NCBI GenBank assembly: GCA_035651455.1
Contig: DASRFR010000059.1
Span: 124,001-188,000, forward strand
Length of the DNA stretch: 64,000 nt
Direction of reading: 5' to 3'
Source: DASRFR01 sp035651455
Lineage (GTDB): Bacteria; Acidobacteriota; Terriglobia; Terriglobales; Acidobacteriaceae
Shown: in pieces, positions 51,681-61,300 of the stretch
Numbering within the stretch: the stretch's first letter is position 1
Layout: each line of letters opens with the position of its first letter
The notes under the pieces: model-generated
Told to the model about the DNA's origin: nothing
Databases searched by the model: none
Seen by the model: the letters and a program-made list of their open reading frames with translations, nothing else
Made by a program: the position numbers and the translations under genes

Positions 51681-53189
51681 ATGCCTCGCACGATTGAAGT
51701 TACCGAACTGGTCCTCCGCGACGCCCACCAGAGCCTTATGGCGACGCGCATGGCACTCGAAGACATGGTTCCGGCCTGCGAAGATCTGGACAATGCCGGT
51801 TACTGGTCGCTCGAGTGCTGGGGCGGAGCCACCTTCGACGCATGCATCCGGTTCCTGAACGAGGATCCATGGGAACGGCTGCGCACCTTCCGTCGCCTCA
51901 TGCCGAAGACACGGCTCCAGATGCTGTTGCGGGGTCAGAACCTGGTCGGCTACCGCCACTACGAAGATTCGGTGGTCGAGCACTTTGTAGAAAAAGCTGC
52001 TGCCAACGGAATGGACGTGTTCCGCATTTTCGACGCGCTCAACGACGTACGCAATCTTCAGACCAGCATCCGCGCGGTCAAGAAAACCGGCAAGCATGCT
52101 CAAGGCACGATCTGCTACACCATCAGCCCGGTGCACACTATCGATGCTTTCGTGGACATGGGGGCGCGCCTGCGGGAGCTGGGATGCGACTCCATCTGCA
52201 TCAAGGACATGGCCGGCCTGCTGAAGCCGCAGCCCGCGTACGAGCTGGTGAAAGGCATCAAGCAGAGTTGCGGCCCCGACACCCTGGTCCATGTACACAC
52301 CCATGCGACGACGGGTGTGACGATGGTGGCGCTGATGAAGGCGGTGGAAGCGGGCTGTGACATCATCGACACCGCGGTGAGCTCCCTTTCCCTTGGTCCC
52401 GGACACAATCCGACCGAGAGTTTTATCGAGATGCTGGAGGGTACCGGCTACGAGACTCGCCTCAATATCGGGCGCATACTCAAGGTGCGGCAACACTTCG
52501 CGAAAGTGCGACCGCGTTACCGTGAATTCCTCAGCGACATCACCGGTGTGGATACGGAAATCTTCAAGAGCCAGATTCCTGGCGGAATGATTTCCAACAT
52601 GGAGAACCAACTAAAAGGACAGGGTGCGGGAGACCGGGTTCAGGAGGTCCTAGAAGAGGTGCCTAACGTCCGTAAGGACTCCGGTTATCCTCCGCTGGTC
52701 ACGCCGTCAAGCCAGATTGTCGGAACCCAGGCGGTGTTCAACGTCCTCATGGGCAAGTACAAGGTAATGACCGGGGAGTTCGCCGACCTGATGCTTGGCT
52801 ATTACGGCAGCACGCTGGGAGATAAGAATGCTGACGTGTTGAAGAAAGCGGAAGCGCAAGCCAAGAAATCGCCCATCACTTGCCGACCAGCCGATTTGCT
52901 GAAGCCGGAATGGGAGAGCTTGCGTTCCGAGGCACTCGCCTTGTCGGGCTGCAATGGCAGCGACGAAGACGTGCTTACCTACGCCATGTTTCCCCCGGTG
53001 GCGACAAAGTTTTTCCAAGCGCGGTCTCAGGGGCCACGCAACGTCGGAAAAGAGCCGGCTAAGAAGGCGGAAACGGCACCAGCAAAGGCGGGCGGCACAA
53101 ATGGCAAAGGTCAACTCAGCGGACCAGTGCGCTACGTTGTTACCCTGAACGGGAAAGAGCACAAGGTCACGGTAGAACCCGCGGAATAA
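51681..53189 (+). CDS. Transcarboxylase 5S-type subunit (pyruvate/oxaloacetate carboxyltransferase)
   Basis: 502 aa, closely matching the Propionibacterium methylmalonyl-CoA:pyruvate transcarboxylase 5S subunit along its length: ELVLRDAHQSLMATRMALEDM, CWGGATFDACIRFLNEDPWERLR, RGQNLVGYRHY, HAQGTICYTISPVHT, HVHTHATTGVT (metal His pair), and IFKSQIPGGMISNMENQL. The C-terminus repeats the 5S feature GPVRYVVTLNGKEHKVTV. It moves CO2 between biotin and pyruvate/oxaloacetate. First gene of a four-gene operon. Confidence 0.92.
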   Translation: MPRTIEVTELVLRDAHQSLMATRMALEDMVPACEDLDNAGYWSLECWGGATFDACIRFLNEDPWERLRTFRRLMPKTRLQMLLRGQNLVGYRHYEDSVVEHFVEKAAANGMDVFRIFDALNDVRNLQTSIRAVKKTGKHAQGTICYTISPVHTIDAFVDMGARLRELGCDSICIKDMAGLLKPQPAYELVKGIKQSCGPDTLVHVHTHATTGVTMVALMKAVEAGCDIIDTAVSSLSLGPGHNPTESFIEMLEGTGYETRLNIGRILKVRQHFAKVRPRYREFLSDITGVDTEIFKSQIPGGMISNMENQLKGQGAGDRVQEVLEEVPNVRKDSGYPPLVTPSSQIVGTQAVFNVLMGKYKVMTGEFADLMLGYYGSTLGDKNADVLKKAEAQAKKSPITCRPADLLKPEWESLRSEALALSGCNGSDEDVLTYAMFPPVATKFFQARSQGPRNVGKEPAKKAETAPAKAGGTNGKGQLSGPVRYVVTLNGKEHKVTVEPAE

Positions 53190-53220
53190 AAAACCAGGTA
53201 AACGGGAGGGCGAACTCGCG

Positions 53221-54795
53221 ATGGCCACACAATCCAGCCATGCCGGTCAGAAGACGATGGACGAAAAGATTGCCGACCTGCGTTCGCGGCGATCCTCCGT
53301 CGAACTCGGCGGCGGCGAGGAACGCATCTCGAAGCAGCATGCGGCCAGCAAGCTCACAGCGCGTGAACGAGTGCAAAAGCTGGTGGATCGCGACAGCTTT
53401 CAGGAGATTGGCCTGTTTGCGAATCACCGGGCTAGCCACTTCGGTATGGCCAACAAGCCGATGCCTGCCGATGGGGTGATTACCGGCTGCGCCACGATCG
53501 ATAGCCGACTCGTCCATCTCGCCAGCCAGGATTTCACGGTCGCAGGCGGGGCTGCCGGCGAAGTGCATTGCGACAAGATCTCAGAGATGATGCACCTGTC
53601 GTTGAAAACCGGGAGTCCGTTCATCTTCATCAACGACTCGGGAGGAGCGCGCGTGCAGGAAGGGATCGACAGCCTTTCCGGATACGGCCGCGTGTTTTAC
53701 AACAACGTTGTGCTCTCCGGAACCGTGCCCCAGATTTCGCTTATCTGCGGCCCGTGTGCCGGTGGAGCGGCATACAGTCCCGCGCTGACCGATTTCGTTA
53801 TCCAGACGAAGCGTGCGCAGATGTTCATTACGGGTCCGCAGGTGATCAAGCAAGTCACGGGAGAGGTGGTGACTCCGGAAGAACTGGGCGGCCCGGAGGC
53901 GCAGATGAACCATTCCGGGGTATCGCACCTGGTGGCGGAGGACGATGAGGAAGCGATGTATCTTTGCCGGCGCATTCTCAGCTTCATGCCGTCGAACAAC
54001 ATGGAGGATCCTCCGCATCTGCGCTACAACTTGCCGCTGGAGCGGGATCCCGAGTTGAACCAGGTGGTGCCGGCCGAAACCAAGATTCCCTACGATGTAC
54101 GCAACGTAATTGTCCGCGTGCTGGATCACCAGGACTTCATGGAAATCCAGGGAGGATTCGCGCCCAACATCGTGGTTGGCTTTGGACGCATTCAAGGGCG
54201 ATCGCTGGGGATTATCGCCAATCAGCCCGGCGTGCTCGCGGGTGCGCTTGACATTAACGCGTCTGACAAGGCTTCGCGGTTCATTCGCTTCTGCAACGCC
54301 TTCAATGTCCCCCTGCTTACGTTCGTAGATGTGCCCGGTTTCCTGCCCGGGGTGGAGCAGGAGTACGGCGGGATTATCCGTCACGGCGCAAAAATGCTTT
54401 TCGCATATTCCGCCGCGACGGTTCCCAAAATGACGGTAATTCTGCGAAAGGCATATGGCGGCGCTTACCTGGCCATGTGTGGCAAAGACCTGGGCGCAGA
54501 TCGCGTGGTGGCCTGGCCGACCGCGGAAATAGCGGTGATGGGAGCGGAAGGCGCGGCCGAAATTGTGTTCCGCCGCGAGATCGATTCCGCCGGGGACAAG
54601 GGCGCGCGACGCCGCGAACTGATCGAGCTATATCGCCAAACGTTTGCCAATCCGTATGTGTCCGCGGGTCGGAGATTGGTGGACGACATCATCGAGCCAT
54701 CGGAGACACGGCCTTACCTGGCCCGGGCCTTGGAGGCTCTGCATACGAAGCGGGAGCTGCGGCCACCCAAGAAGCACGGCCTTATTCCCCTATAG
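53221..54795 (+). CDS. Transcarboxylase 12S subunit (acyl-CoA carboxyltransferase)
   Basis: 524 aa. Crotonase-like carboxyltransferase: DERIADLRSRR-type start (DEKIADLRSRRSSVELGGGEER), SGGARVQEGIDSL (oxyanion Gly), CGPCAGGAAYSPALTDF, GPQVIKQVTGE, and the second half RKAYGGAYLAMCGKDLGADR and AVMGAEGAAEIVFRRE. It transfers CO2 between biotin and propionyl/methylmalonyl-CoA. It is 31 bp downstream of the 5S gene. Could also work as propionyl-CoA carboxylase beta, but no biotin carboxylase subunit is in the window. Confidence 0.92.
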   Translation: MATQSSHAGQKTMDEKIADLRSRRSSVELGGGEERISKQHAASKLTARERVQKLVDRDSFQEIGLFANHRASHFGMANKPMPADGVITGCATIDSRLVHLASQDFTVAGGAAGEVHCDKISEMMHLSLKTGSPFIFINDSGGARVQEGIDSLSGYGRVFYNNVVLSGTVPQISLICGPCAGGAAYSPALTDFVIQTKRAQMFITGPQVIKQVTGEVVTPEELGGPEAQMNHSGVSHLVAEDDEEAMYLCRRILSFMPSNNMEDPPHLRYNLPLERDPELNQVVPAETKIPYDVRNVIVRVLDHQDFMEIQGGFAPNIVVGFGRIQGRSLGIIANQPGVLAGALDINASDKASRFIRFCNAFNVPLLTFVDVPGFLPGVEQEYGGIIRHGAKMLFAYSAATVPKMTVILRKAYGGAYLAMCGKDLGADRVVAWPTAEIAVMGAEGAAEIVFRREIDSAGDKGARRRELIELYRQTFANPYVSAGRRLVDDIIEPSETRPYLARALEALHTKRELRPPKKHGLIPL

Positions 54796-54808
54796 TCGCG
54801 GATCGCGC

Positions 54809-55309
54809 ATGGCAATGCTGGTGCTGACATCATTAGACGCAACGATATTGGCGGCCGCCACCGTTTTAGTTTTGGCGGGCTGGGTTGCCGCCTACGTGTT
54901 TGCGAAGCGCATGCTGACCGGCGCGGTGGAGCAGTTGCGGCAGGAGTCGGAAAAGCGGGTGAATGCGTTGTACTCCAAACTTAGTGCGACTGCTATGGCC
55001 CTGCCGGCGATCAACGAGACGAAGACGTCGGAACAGGTAGTCGAACCGGCCGCAACACTGCGACCTCCAGCGCTTAAAGAAGGTCCCGCTCCGGCTCGGG
55101 CGCTGGCTTCGCCAGCATCAGCAACAATCGAGGAGGTCTCTCCAGAGATCCTGCTGGTCATCAGTGCGGCGGTCACGGCGTTTCTGGGGAAGAAGGTTCG
55201 TATCCGCTCAGCGCGTACAGTGCCGGGAACGGACGCATTCAGCGCCTGGGCGCAGCAGGGTAGAGTTTTCGTTCAGGCGTCCCACAACCTGACACAGCGA
55301 GGACATTGA
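54809..55309 (+). CDS. Small membrane subunit of a biotin-dependent carboxyltransferase (OadG/delta-like)
   Basis: 166 aa from the ATG at 54809, 13 bp after the 12S stop. One N-terminal TM (ILAAATVLVLAGWVAAYVF), a coiled-coil stretch, a Pro/Ala-rich linker and a conserved C-terminal piece (EEVSPEILLVISAAVTAFLG, then KKVRIRSARTVPGTDAFSAW and QASHNL). This layout resembles the gamma/delta subunits of Na+-pumping decarboxylases. Whether it links the enzyme to the membrane or a sodium pump is unknown, and no beta subunit (OadB) is present. Confidence 0.75.
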   Translation: MAMLVLTSLDATILAAATVLVLAGWVAAYVFAKRMLTGAVEQLRQESEKRVNALYSKLSATAMALPAINETKTSEQVVEPAATLRPPALKEGPAPARALASPASATIEEVSPEILLVISAAVTAFLGKKVRIRSARTVPGTDAFSAWAQQGRVFVQASHNLTQRGH

Positions 55310-55417
55310 TGAAGGCAAAGGGCGGCCTCAGACGTGCGGAGTTGCGGATATCCGATTGTGCAACCCAGGAATATTGAAACTGAGGTCCGAAACGGGCCGC
55401 CGGCGCCCGGAGGCATC

Positions 55418-55816
55418 ATGAAGCTGCAAATCGGGATCGATGGAAAAACCTACGAAGTGGATGTGGAAGTCCTTGAAGATGATACGGCCGTCTTCGAGCG
55501 GGGCTACGTGCCGCCGCACCCGCTTTTTCCGACAACAGTGCCGTCTGGCCCAGTGCCTTCGCTTTCGAAACCTCCGGCAAAACCGGACGCGGCGGTGGAC
55601 GAGGCCAAAGTTTGTCGCAGTCCGGTAGCGGGGGTCGTACTGCGAGTGAATGTGACACCCGGCCAGCAACTCCAGCCCAATGATCTGATGATCGTGCTGG
55701 AAGCCATGAAAATGGAAACCAACGTCACTGCGCCCGCGGCTGGCAAAGTTAGAAGCGTCAGCATTCAGCCGGGAGACGCAGTCAAAGTGAACCAGGTGCT
55801 GGTGGAATTCCAGTAG
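55418..55816 (+). CDS. Biotin carboxyl carrier protein (1.3S-type)
   Basis: 132 aa from the ATG at 55418, AGGAGG-like CGGAGG upstream. N-terminal part KLQIGIDGKTYEVDVEV, a Pro-rich flexible hinge (VPSGPVPSLSKPPAKP), then the biotinyl domain with EAMKMETNV; the Lys is the biotin site. It shuttles CO2 between the 5S and 12S active sites. It closes the operon; 108 bp from the small membrane subunit. Confidence 0.9.
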   Translation: MKLQIGIDGKTYEVDVEVLEDDTAVFERGYVPPHPLFPTTVPSGPVPSLSKPPAKPDAAVDEAKVCRSPVAGVVLRVNVTPGQQLQPNDLMIVLEAMKMETNVTAPAAGKVRSVSIQPGDAVKVNQVLVEFQ

Positions 55817-55823
55817 GACTTGA

Positions 55824-55848
55824 CAGCGGGGCAGAACCCCTTTCCGCT
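55824..55848 (+). terminator. Weak hairpin after the transcarboxylase operon
   Basis: GGGG-CAGAA-CCCC (55828-55840) followed by TTT, with further possible pairing of AGC and GCT outside. Right place (12 bp after the carrier stop), but the T-tract is short. Confidence 0.35.
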
Positions 55849-56046
55849 GGACCTTAAATATCATTCTCCTGCCTTTCCCTCTCACCTAGTCTGGCTTTTT
55901 GCCGAAGACGTTCCAGATCACAGTTCTTTGGGGAGCCCGGACCCTGCTCTCTTGATCCAGCGCACACCCCGATGAGTCATAGGTCACAGCGCCGTGGGAC
56001 CCCTTTGGGTACAAATAGAGTGCGCACCCAACGAACGGAGGCAACC

Positions 56047-56496
56047 ATGATTCGCAGCGCCGTAGCATCCTGGAAAGGCAGTCCCGCAATTGGAGAAGGC
56101 CTGGTCACGACCTCGAGCGGCGTGATGTCCAACTCTCTCTACTCGTTTGGTTCGAGCAGCGGCAACGAGCCGTGTACCAGTCCTTCGGAGATGCTGGCGG
56201 CGGCGGTTGCATCGTGCATGTCTTTGATGATGGCGCAGGAAGTGGCCCGCGCCGGCGTGCGTCCTCACGAGGTCAAGACGGAGTCGGTGCTCACGCTGCA
56301 GGAAAAGAAGGCACGGTGGGAGATCACCGGAATTGAGCTTCATGTCACTGTGAATGCTCCCGGCCTGGACGAGGCAAGTTTTCACAAGCTGACGCGCAAC
56401 GCAAAGGCGAGGTGCCCGATCTCGCACTCACTTAATGTGCCGGTGAAGCTCAGCGCCAAGTACGAGACGGTGGAGCACGCGCCCGTCCTCGCGTAA
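56047..56496 (+). CDS. OsmC/Ohr-family peroxiredoxin-like protein
   Basis: 149 aa from the ATG at 56047 (GGAGGCAACC in front). OsmC features: TSPSEMLAAAVASCMSLMMA with the peroxidatic Cys, a central helix, and ARCPISHSLN with the second Cys. Reduces organic hydroperoxides in the cytoplasm. Both positions are Cys, not Sec. Single gene, likely stress-inducible. Confidence 0.9.
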   Translation: MIRSAVASWKGSPAIGEGLVTTSSGVMSNSLYSFGSSSGNEPCTSPSEMLAAAVASCMSLMMAQEVARAGVRPHEVKTESVLTLQEKKARWEITGIELHVTVNAPGLDEASFHKLTRNAKARCPISHSLNVPVKLSAKYETVEHAPVLA

Positions 56497-56614
56497 CAAA
56501 ATGTAAGTCGCATGCCAGTGTAGTTGACGCCGAGTTTGCGTCGCGAAAGTATGCTCGCCTTTCCCTTGCGGGGTTACGCACATGTTTCTGAATGCAACAG
56601 GTAGGAGAACGGTT

Positions 56615-56785
56615 ATGGAAAACGCCGAAGGCAAGAACGCCCTGTGCTCAATTTGCCAGAAGCCCGCGACCCAGATGGTCGATGGCGAACCAGCCTGCAG
56701 CGAACACATTGAACTCGTCTACGAGAATCAAGTGGAGGACTACACCAAGGCTCATCAGCGTGACAATGAATGGCTCCACAACTGA
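56615..56785 (+). CDS. Small zinc-finger-like protein, 56 aa
   Basis: ATG at 56615 with TAGGAG about 9 bases upstream. CSICQKPATQMVDGEPACSEH gives a C-x2-C-x13-C-x2-H pattern, likely one zinc site, followed by an acidic helix. Resembles small single-finger proteins of unknown role in this phylum. Confidence 0.65.
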   Translation: MENAEGKNALCSICQKPATQMVDGEPACSEHIELVYENQVEDYTKAHQRDNEWLHN

Positions 56786-56936
56786 TGGAGGCCACGGGGT
56801 CCGCATTCGATCAGGTATGAGCATCCGACCTCGTTTTCACTGCGTCCCACGCTAACTATTCTCGTGTCTCGCGCTGGCGGGAATTGGGGTGACGTTTGAG
56901 CCCAAGTCTCGTCTAACGACTCGTCACACGTCCATT

Positions 56937-58241
56937 ATGAAAAAGCTCAGTCTCTCCATCCTTCTGTTGTCATGCATTCCATGCTTCAGTCAAGACGCGG
57001 CAATGTTCCGGGGAAATCCGCGACACACGGGCCTGTACCAATCTTCGCCTCTGACAAAACCGGGGACGGTCAAATGGAAATTTGCCACCCACGGCATGGT
57101 GATGTCGTCACCCGCGGTGGTCGATGGCGTCGCGTACTTCGGTAGCGACGACCACAACCTGTATGCGGTCAATGTTGACACAGGGGTTCTTAAATGGAAG
57201 TTCGCCACCAAGAGTCGCGTGACCTCGTCTCCGGCAGTAGCGAACGGCATGGTTTACTTCGGCAGCTTCGACGGAAATTTCTACGGCGTGGATGCGGCAA
57301 GCGGCCAACAGAAGTGGACGTTCCGCACCGCAGGCGAGCACCGCTTTACTGCTCAGCATCTGCATGGGTTGCAACCAGCTACCGAAAGCATGCCTGATCC
57401 GTTCGATTTTTATCTGTCGTCACCCGCGGTCGTGGGAAATGCCGTCTACTTCGGCAGCGGCGATGGAAACGTGTATGCGCTTGATGCGTCCGCGGGCACG
57501 CTGAATTGGAAGTTTCACACGGGCGACGTGGTGCACGGTTCCCCCGCGGTAGCGGACGGAGTAGTGTTTGTAGGCAGTTGGGACAGCTATTTTTACGCCC
57601 TCGATGCTGCAAACGGCACAGAACGCTGGCGGTTGAAAACCGGCGAAGATCCCGACACTCACAACCAGGTGGGCATTCAATCCTCCCCCGTGATAGCAGA
57701 TGGCGTAGTGTACTTCGGCTGTCGCGATTCGAATCTGTACGCGGTGAATGCGCAGACCGGACAAAAGAAATGGGCGTTCAGCAACAAAGGATCGTGGGTC
57801 ATCGCGTCTCCGGTTGTGAAGAATGGAAAAGTGTATTTCGCGACCTCAGACTCGGGTCTGTTTCGCGCGCTGGATGCGGGGACCGGCGCGGAGTTGTTTT
57901 CCCTAGATTTCAAACACTGGCCGATGTTCTCCTCGCCGGCGATTGCAGGTGACATGCTGTACATCGGATCGCATACAGGCAAGCTGATCGCTGTGAACCT
58001 GAAGTCGCAAGCGGTGGCCTGGACCTTCGAGACAGAGGCATCGAAGAAGAACGGGGCCATGTTCATGAAAAACGATGGCACCCCCAATTATGAGGCGGTA
58101 TTTGCTGATGATTTCTACGATGAAATAGTCGTGGGCATGACCAAGATGCTCGGTGTGGGCGCGATCCTCTCATCCCCGGTCATTGTCAATGGCGTGATCT
58201 ATTTCGGCAGCACGGACGGAAATCTATACGCGCTTCAGTAG
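56937..58241 (+). CDS. Secreted PQQ-like beta-propeller protein
   Basis: 434 aa from the ATG at 56937. Signal peptide (KKLSLSILLLSCIPCFSQ), then repeats of the pattern VVDGVAYFGSDDHNLYAVNVDTGVLKW, at least seven, forming a BamB/PQQ-dehydrogenase-like propeller. No catalytic dehydrogenase residues or Ca/PQQ Cys pair can be seen, so it is probably structural or ligand-binding in the periplasm. Confidence 0.88.
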   Translation: MKKLSLSILLLSCIPCFSQDAAMFRGNPRHTGLYQSSPLTKPGTVKWKFATHGMVMSSPAVVDGVAYFGSDDHNLYAVNVDTGVLKWKFATKSRVTSSPAVANGMVYFGSFDGNFYGVDAASGQQKWTFRTAGEHRFTAQHLHGLQPATESMPDPFDFYLSSPAVVGNAVYFGSGDGNVYALDASAGTLNWKFHTGDVVHGSPAVADGVVFVGSWDSYFYALDAANGTERWRLKTGEDPDTHNQVGIQSSPVIADGVVYFGCRDSNLYAVNAQTGQKKWAFSNKGSWVIASPVVKNGKVYFATSDSGLFRALDAGTGAELFSLDFKHWPMFSSPAIAGDMLYIGSHTGKLIAVNLKSQAVAWTFETEASKKNGAMFMKNDGTPNYEAVFADDFYDEIVVGMTKMLGVGAILSSPVIVNGVIYFGSTDGNLYALQ

Positions 58242-58311
58242 CTCTTGCGAATGGGCGAGCTTAGCCTTGACAAGTGTGCGGCGCACTGTGCTGCAGCGAC
58301 ACTCGCGACTT

Positions 58312-60720
58312 CTACTGTTGAGGGAGGTCCCGCTCCGCGAGGAATCGATCCCGGCATTGCTTGGCTTGTGCGAGCAGGGCGGGATACTCGGGCGTTTTGC
58401 GCAACCCGCTCATGAGAGGATCGAACTGCAGATAGTCATACGAGCAGTAGCCGCCCTGAATGGCTGATTTCACCAGGCGCGCGGTGAATTCATTACCTAT
58501 GCACTGATTGAATAGGCCCGCTTGGCTGCACCTCGGTTCCGGATCGTGATATGCGAAGATCTCCTTCGCGGTCTGCTGCAGAAGCTGGTCGGCGCCGGGA
58601 GGCTTGATGGCCGAGTAACACGCCTCCACCGCCCGCGTATGAAAGAAGACGCTGTTGGGAAGCTGGTGCAGCTTTTCCAGAGCTTCGCTGGTCTTGCCCT
58701 CGCGCAACAGAATCATAACTTCAGCATTGTTCGACCACTCCGATCCCGCATCCAGCCCAACAAAAGCACGTGCGCGATCGAACTGCCCGGTCAAAGAGAA
58801 GACACTGCTGCAGGAACGAAACTGGTAGTTGCCGGGATCTAACCGTAGGGCCGTCTCGCATTCCTGCGCAGCCTCTTTGGTTAAGCTTGCGTAACGCAGG
58901 ACGTAAGAAAGAGTAAAGTGGGCGAAGCCGCTCTGGGGGCGCTTTTCAACCAGGCTCTTGGCTTCCTGGTAAGCCTGGGGCAACTTGCCGGCGTCAGTGT
59001 CGAGACTAATGATCTGCTGTGCGGCATCCTCAAGATTGGGATCCAAGCTGAGTGCTCGGCGCAGCGCCGGAATGGTGCGGGTCATGGTTGCGTTCGCGCC
59101 AATGCCATATTCCTCTTCGTAATAGTAGCGTTTTCCTAACGCGGACCAAGCCGGAGCATAGGATGGATCTAGTCCTACCGAGCGTTCAAGCATGCGTACG
59201 GCCTCGCGATTCTGATCGCCATCATGCGCCAGCGCTACGCTGCGCAAGTAGAGGTCGTACGCCTCCTCGTTGCTCGGCCGCGTGCCGGTCTCTCCCGCAG
59301 CGTTGGTCTCCCCTAGCGCAGGGATAAGCCCTTGCCGCACTTTTGAGGTCACCTGCTCCCGCATGGACACGAGATCCGCGGCCGAGACATTCATGGTCTC
59401 CTGCCAGAGCACGCGATCGTCGGCTACATCGACCGCTTGCATCGTAAGTTGCAACTGGTCACGAACCTTCTGGTAATGCCCCATGACTATGCGGCCGACG
59501 TGCATCTCTTTTCCCGCCTGCTGAACGTCCACATCTCCCGCGGCATATTTGCCCGCCGAGAATGGACGAATGCATAGGCTGCGCACCGAACTGAGCGTGG
59601 TAGTCACTTCATCGGGGAGCGCCATGCGCAAGTAATCATCTTCCTTCTCAGCGCCAAGGTTCTGAAAAGGCAAAACGGCAATGCTGACGGGAGCGGTCAT
59701 CGCCGTCTTTGCCTTCGACGTCCAGGTATCGCGTAACCGCCACACCAACAACCCAGCAATCACCAGCAGCGTGACAGCAGCCACAGCCCAGAGCCATGGC
59801 TTACGTGAGCGTTGCGCTGCCTGCACAGCAGCGATATTCCTTGAAGATGATGCGGAGCCGGTATCGCGGCGCGCGCGTGCCAGGTCCGCCCTCATTTCTG
59901 AGGCGTGCTGGTAGCGCACTTCGCGGTCTTTCTCGAGAGCCTTCAAAATCACTGCTTCGAGTTCCGGCGGGACATGCGGTTTCACCCGGGCGGGCGCCAC
60001 CGGAGTGCCGTGCAGCACGGCGTCGAAAATGGCTCCCGAGGTTTCTCCCTTGAACGGCAAGGTGCCGGTAGCCATCTCATAGAGCACAATTCCGAAGGAA
60101 AACAGATCGCTTCGCGCATCCAGCGGCTTGCCGAGCACCTGCTCGGGAGACATGTAGGAGACCGTCCCCAGGGTGGAACCGGGGCTGGTGAGATGGTCAT
60201 CGCCGGTCATGGTGTTCGCCGCGGCAACCCGGCTGGCCGACGAGTTTCGCTCATCTACCTTGGCCAGGCCGAAATCAAGAATCTTCGCGTGCCCGCGCTT
60301 TGTCAGGAAGATGTTGGCGGGCTTGATATCGCGATGAACGATGCCCGCGGCATGCGCCGCATCGAGCGCGTCCGCGATTTCGATCGCCAGCGGAAGCTGA
60401 GTGTCAGTCTCCATGGGACGGCCGGCAATGGCATGCTTCAGCGTGGTTCCATCCAGGTACTCCATGGCGATAAAGCGGGCGCTGTCGCTCTCCCCGATTT
60501 CGTAGATGGTGCAGATGTTGGGATGGTTCAGGGCGGATGCTGCGCGCGCTTCTCTTCGAAAGCGTTCCAGAGCGGCCGCGTCCTGCGCGACCACGTCAGG
60601 CAGGAATTTCAGAGCGACAAACCTTCCCAGGGACAGATCTTCAGCCTTGTATACGACGCCCATGCCGCCACCGCCGAGCTTCTCGATGATGCGGTAGTGC
60701 GAAATCGTCTGTCCGATCAT
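58312..60720 (-). CDS. Eukaryotic-like Ser/Thr protein kinase with TM and TPR sensor region
   Basis: 802 aa. Kinase domain about 8-270: LGGGGMGVVYKAED (P-loop), VALKFLP (Lys), VHRDIKPANIFL (catalytic loop), KILDFGLAK and MSPEQ. TM about 318-336 (WLWAVAAVTLLVIAGLLVW). The extracytoplasmic part has a FlgO/TolB-like segment (ISIAVLPFQNLGAEKEDDYL) followed by TPR repeats (ALSLDPNLEDAAQQ, ALRLDPGNY). This CadC/adenylate cyclase-like layout is very common in Acidobacteriota. Substrate unknown. Confidence 0.9.
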   Translation of the reverse strand: MIGQTISHYRIIEKLGGGGMGVVYKAEDLSLGRFVALKFLPDVVAQDAAALERFRREARAASALNHPNICTIYEIGESDSARFIAMEYLDGTTLKHAIAGRPMETDTQLPLAIEIADALDAAHAAGIVHRDIKPANIFLTKRGHAKILDFGLAKVDERNSSASRVAAANTMTGDDHLTSPGSTLGTVSYMSPEQVLGKPLDARSDLFSFGIVLYEMATGTLPFKGETSGAIFDAVLHGTPVAPARVKPHVPPELEAVILKALEKDREVRYQHASEMRADLARARRDTGSASSSRNIAAVQAAQRSRKPWLWAVAAVTLLVIAGLLVWRLRDTWTSKAKTAMTAPVSIAVLPFQNLGAEKEDDYLRMALPDEVTTTLSSVRSLCIRPFSAGKYAAGDVDVQQAGKEMHVGRIVMGHYQKVRDQLQLTMQAVDVADDRVLWQETMNVSAADLVSMREQVTSKVRQGLIPALGETNAAGETGTRPSNEEAYDLYLRSVALAHDGDQNREAVRMLERSVGLDPSYAPAWSALGKRYYYEEEYGIGANATMTRTIPALRRALSLDPNLEDAAQQIISLDTDAGKLPQAYQEAKSLVEKRPQSGFAHFTLSYVLRYASLTKEAAQECETALRLDPGNYQFRSCSSVFSLTGQFDRARAFVGLDAGSEWSNNAEVMILLREGKTSEALEKLHQLPNSVFFHTRAVEACYSAIKPPGADQLLQQTAKEIFAYHDPEPRCSQAGLFNQCIGNEFTARLVKSAIQGGYCSYDYLQFDPLMSGLRKTPEYPALLAQAKQCRDRFLAERDLPQQ

Positions 60721-60909
60721 TGAGCTGAAATCTTACGGACTGGACTTCGTGGGGTCAATGCGGCAGAAAACCAGTCACAGAGAAGGAAAAATGGTCGCGG
60801 TGGTTGGGCTTGAGAACGGCTGAGAAAGATGGCACAAACCAGTCGAGTTGTGCGCCGGGATCGACAAGCTTCTCCTCTTTTCTCCACAAAGTCAGCGTGA
60901 ACACCGTGA

Positions 60910-60939
60910 CAAAAATAAAGCCTCTGGCTGTCCAGAGGC
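60910..60939 (-). terminator. Intrinsic terminator for the minus-strand two-TM protein gene
   Basis: Perfect 8-bp stem GCCTCTGG/CCAGAGGC with a 4-nt loop, followed on the minus strand by TTTATTTTTG. It lies 86 bp past the stop at 61025. The rest of 60721-61024 shows nothing codable. Confidence 0.75.
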
Positions 60940-61024
60940 ATTGAAAAATTCCGGGACGAAGCCATCCTCTGCAAGAGTAAGGAATGTTCCTCCCGCTGCG
61001 CGAAGCGGCAACTGAGAATTCCGG

Positions 61025-61300
61025 TTACGGCTGGTTGTTCAATCCCTGGTAGATGAACATACCGGCAATGACCAGGATCATAGCTCCCGACAAACCGCCC
61101 AAAACCTTTACCAGCGGCGTAATCTTGTTCACCTTCGACATGATCTCCGCCTGTTCGGTCGCCATATGGGAGTTGGATTCGTTGAGGAAAAGCTGATCGT
61201 CCTCATGCATGGTGAGAGTGCTTCGGTAAATCAGGAGGATGATCAGAATACCGGTCAGAACACCCCACGTAATCAGCAGCCACAGCAAAGAGGGAGACAT
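61025..61300 (-). CDS. Small protein with two membrane segments
   Basis: 91 aa from the ATG at 61300 (GAGGTGG just upstream); a longer frame up to 61537 has no membrane or family character in the added part. TM1 SLLWLLITWGVLTGILIILLIY, a charged loop with EDDQLFLNESNSHMATEQAEI, and TM2 VLGGLSGAMILVIAGMFIY. Similar to small conserved acidobacterial membrane proteins of unknown function. Confidence 0.65.
   Translation of the reverse strand: MSPSLLWLLITWGVLTGILIILLIYRSTLTMHEDDQLFLNESNSHMATEQAEIMSKVNKITPLVKVLGGLSGAMILVIAGMFIYQGLNNQP

Noticed and set aside
51477..52610. 377-aa minus-strand frame
   Set aside because: Lies fully over the transcarboxylase 5S gene, which is certain; His/Arg-rich shadow.
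56047..56496. OsmC as a second selenoprotein candidate
   Set aside because: Both active positions are encoded by ordinary Cys codons.
59905..60723. 272-aa plus-strand frame over the kinase gene
   Set aside because: Kinase catalytic motifs are on the minus strand; shadow frame.
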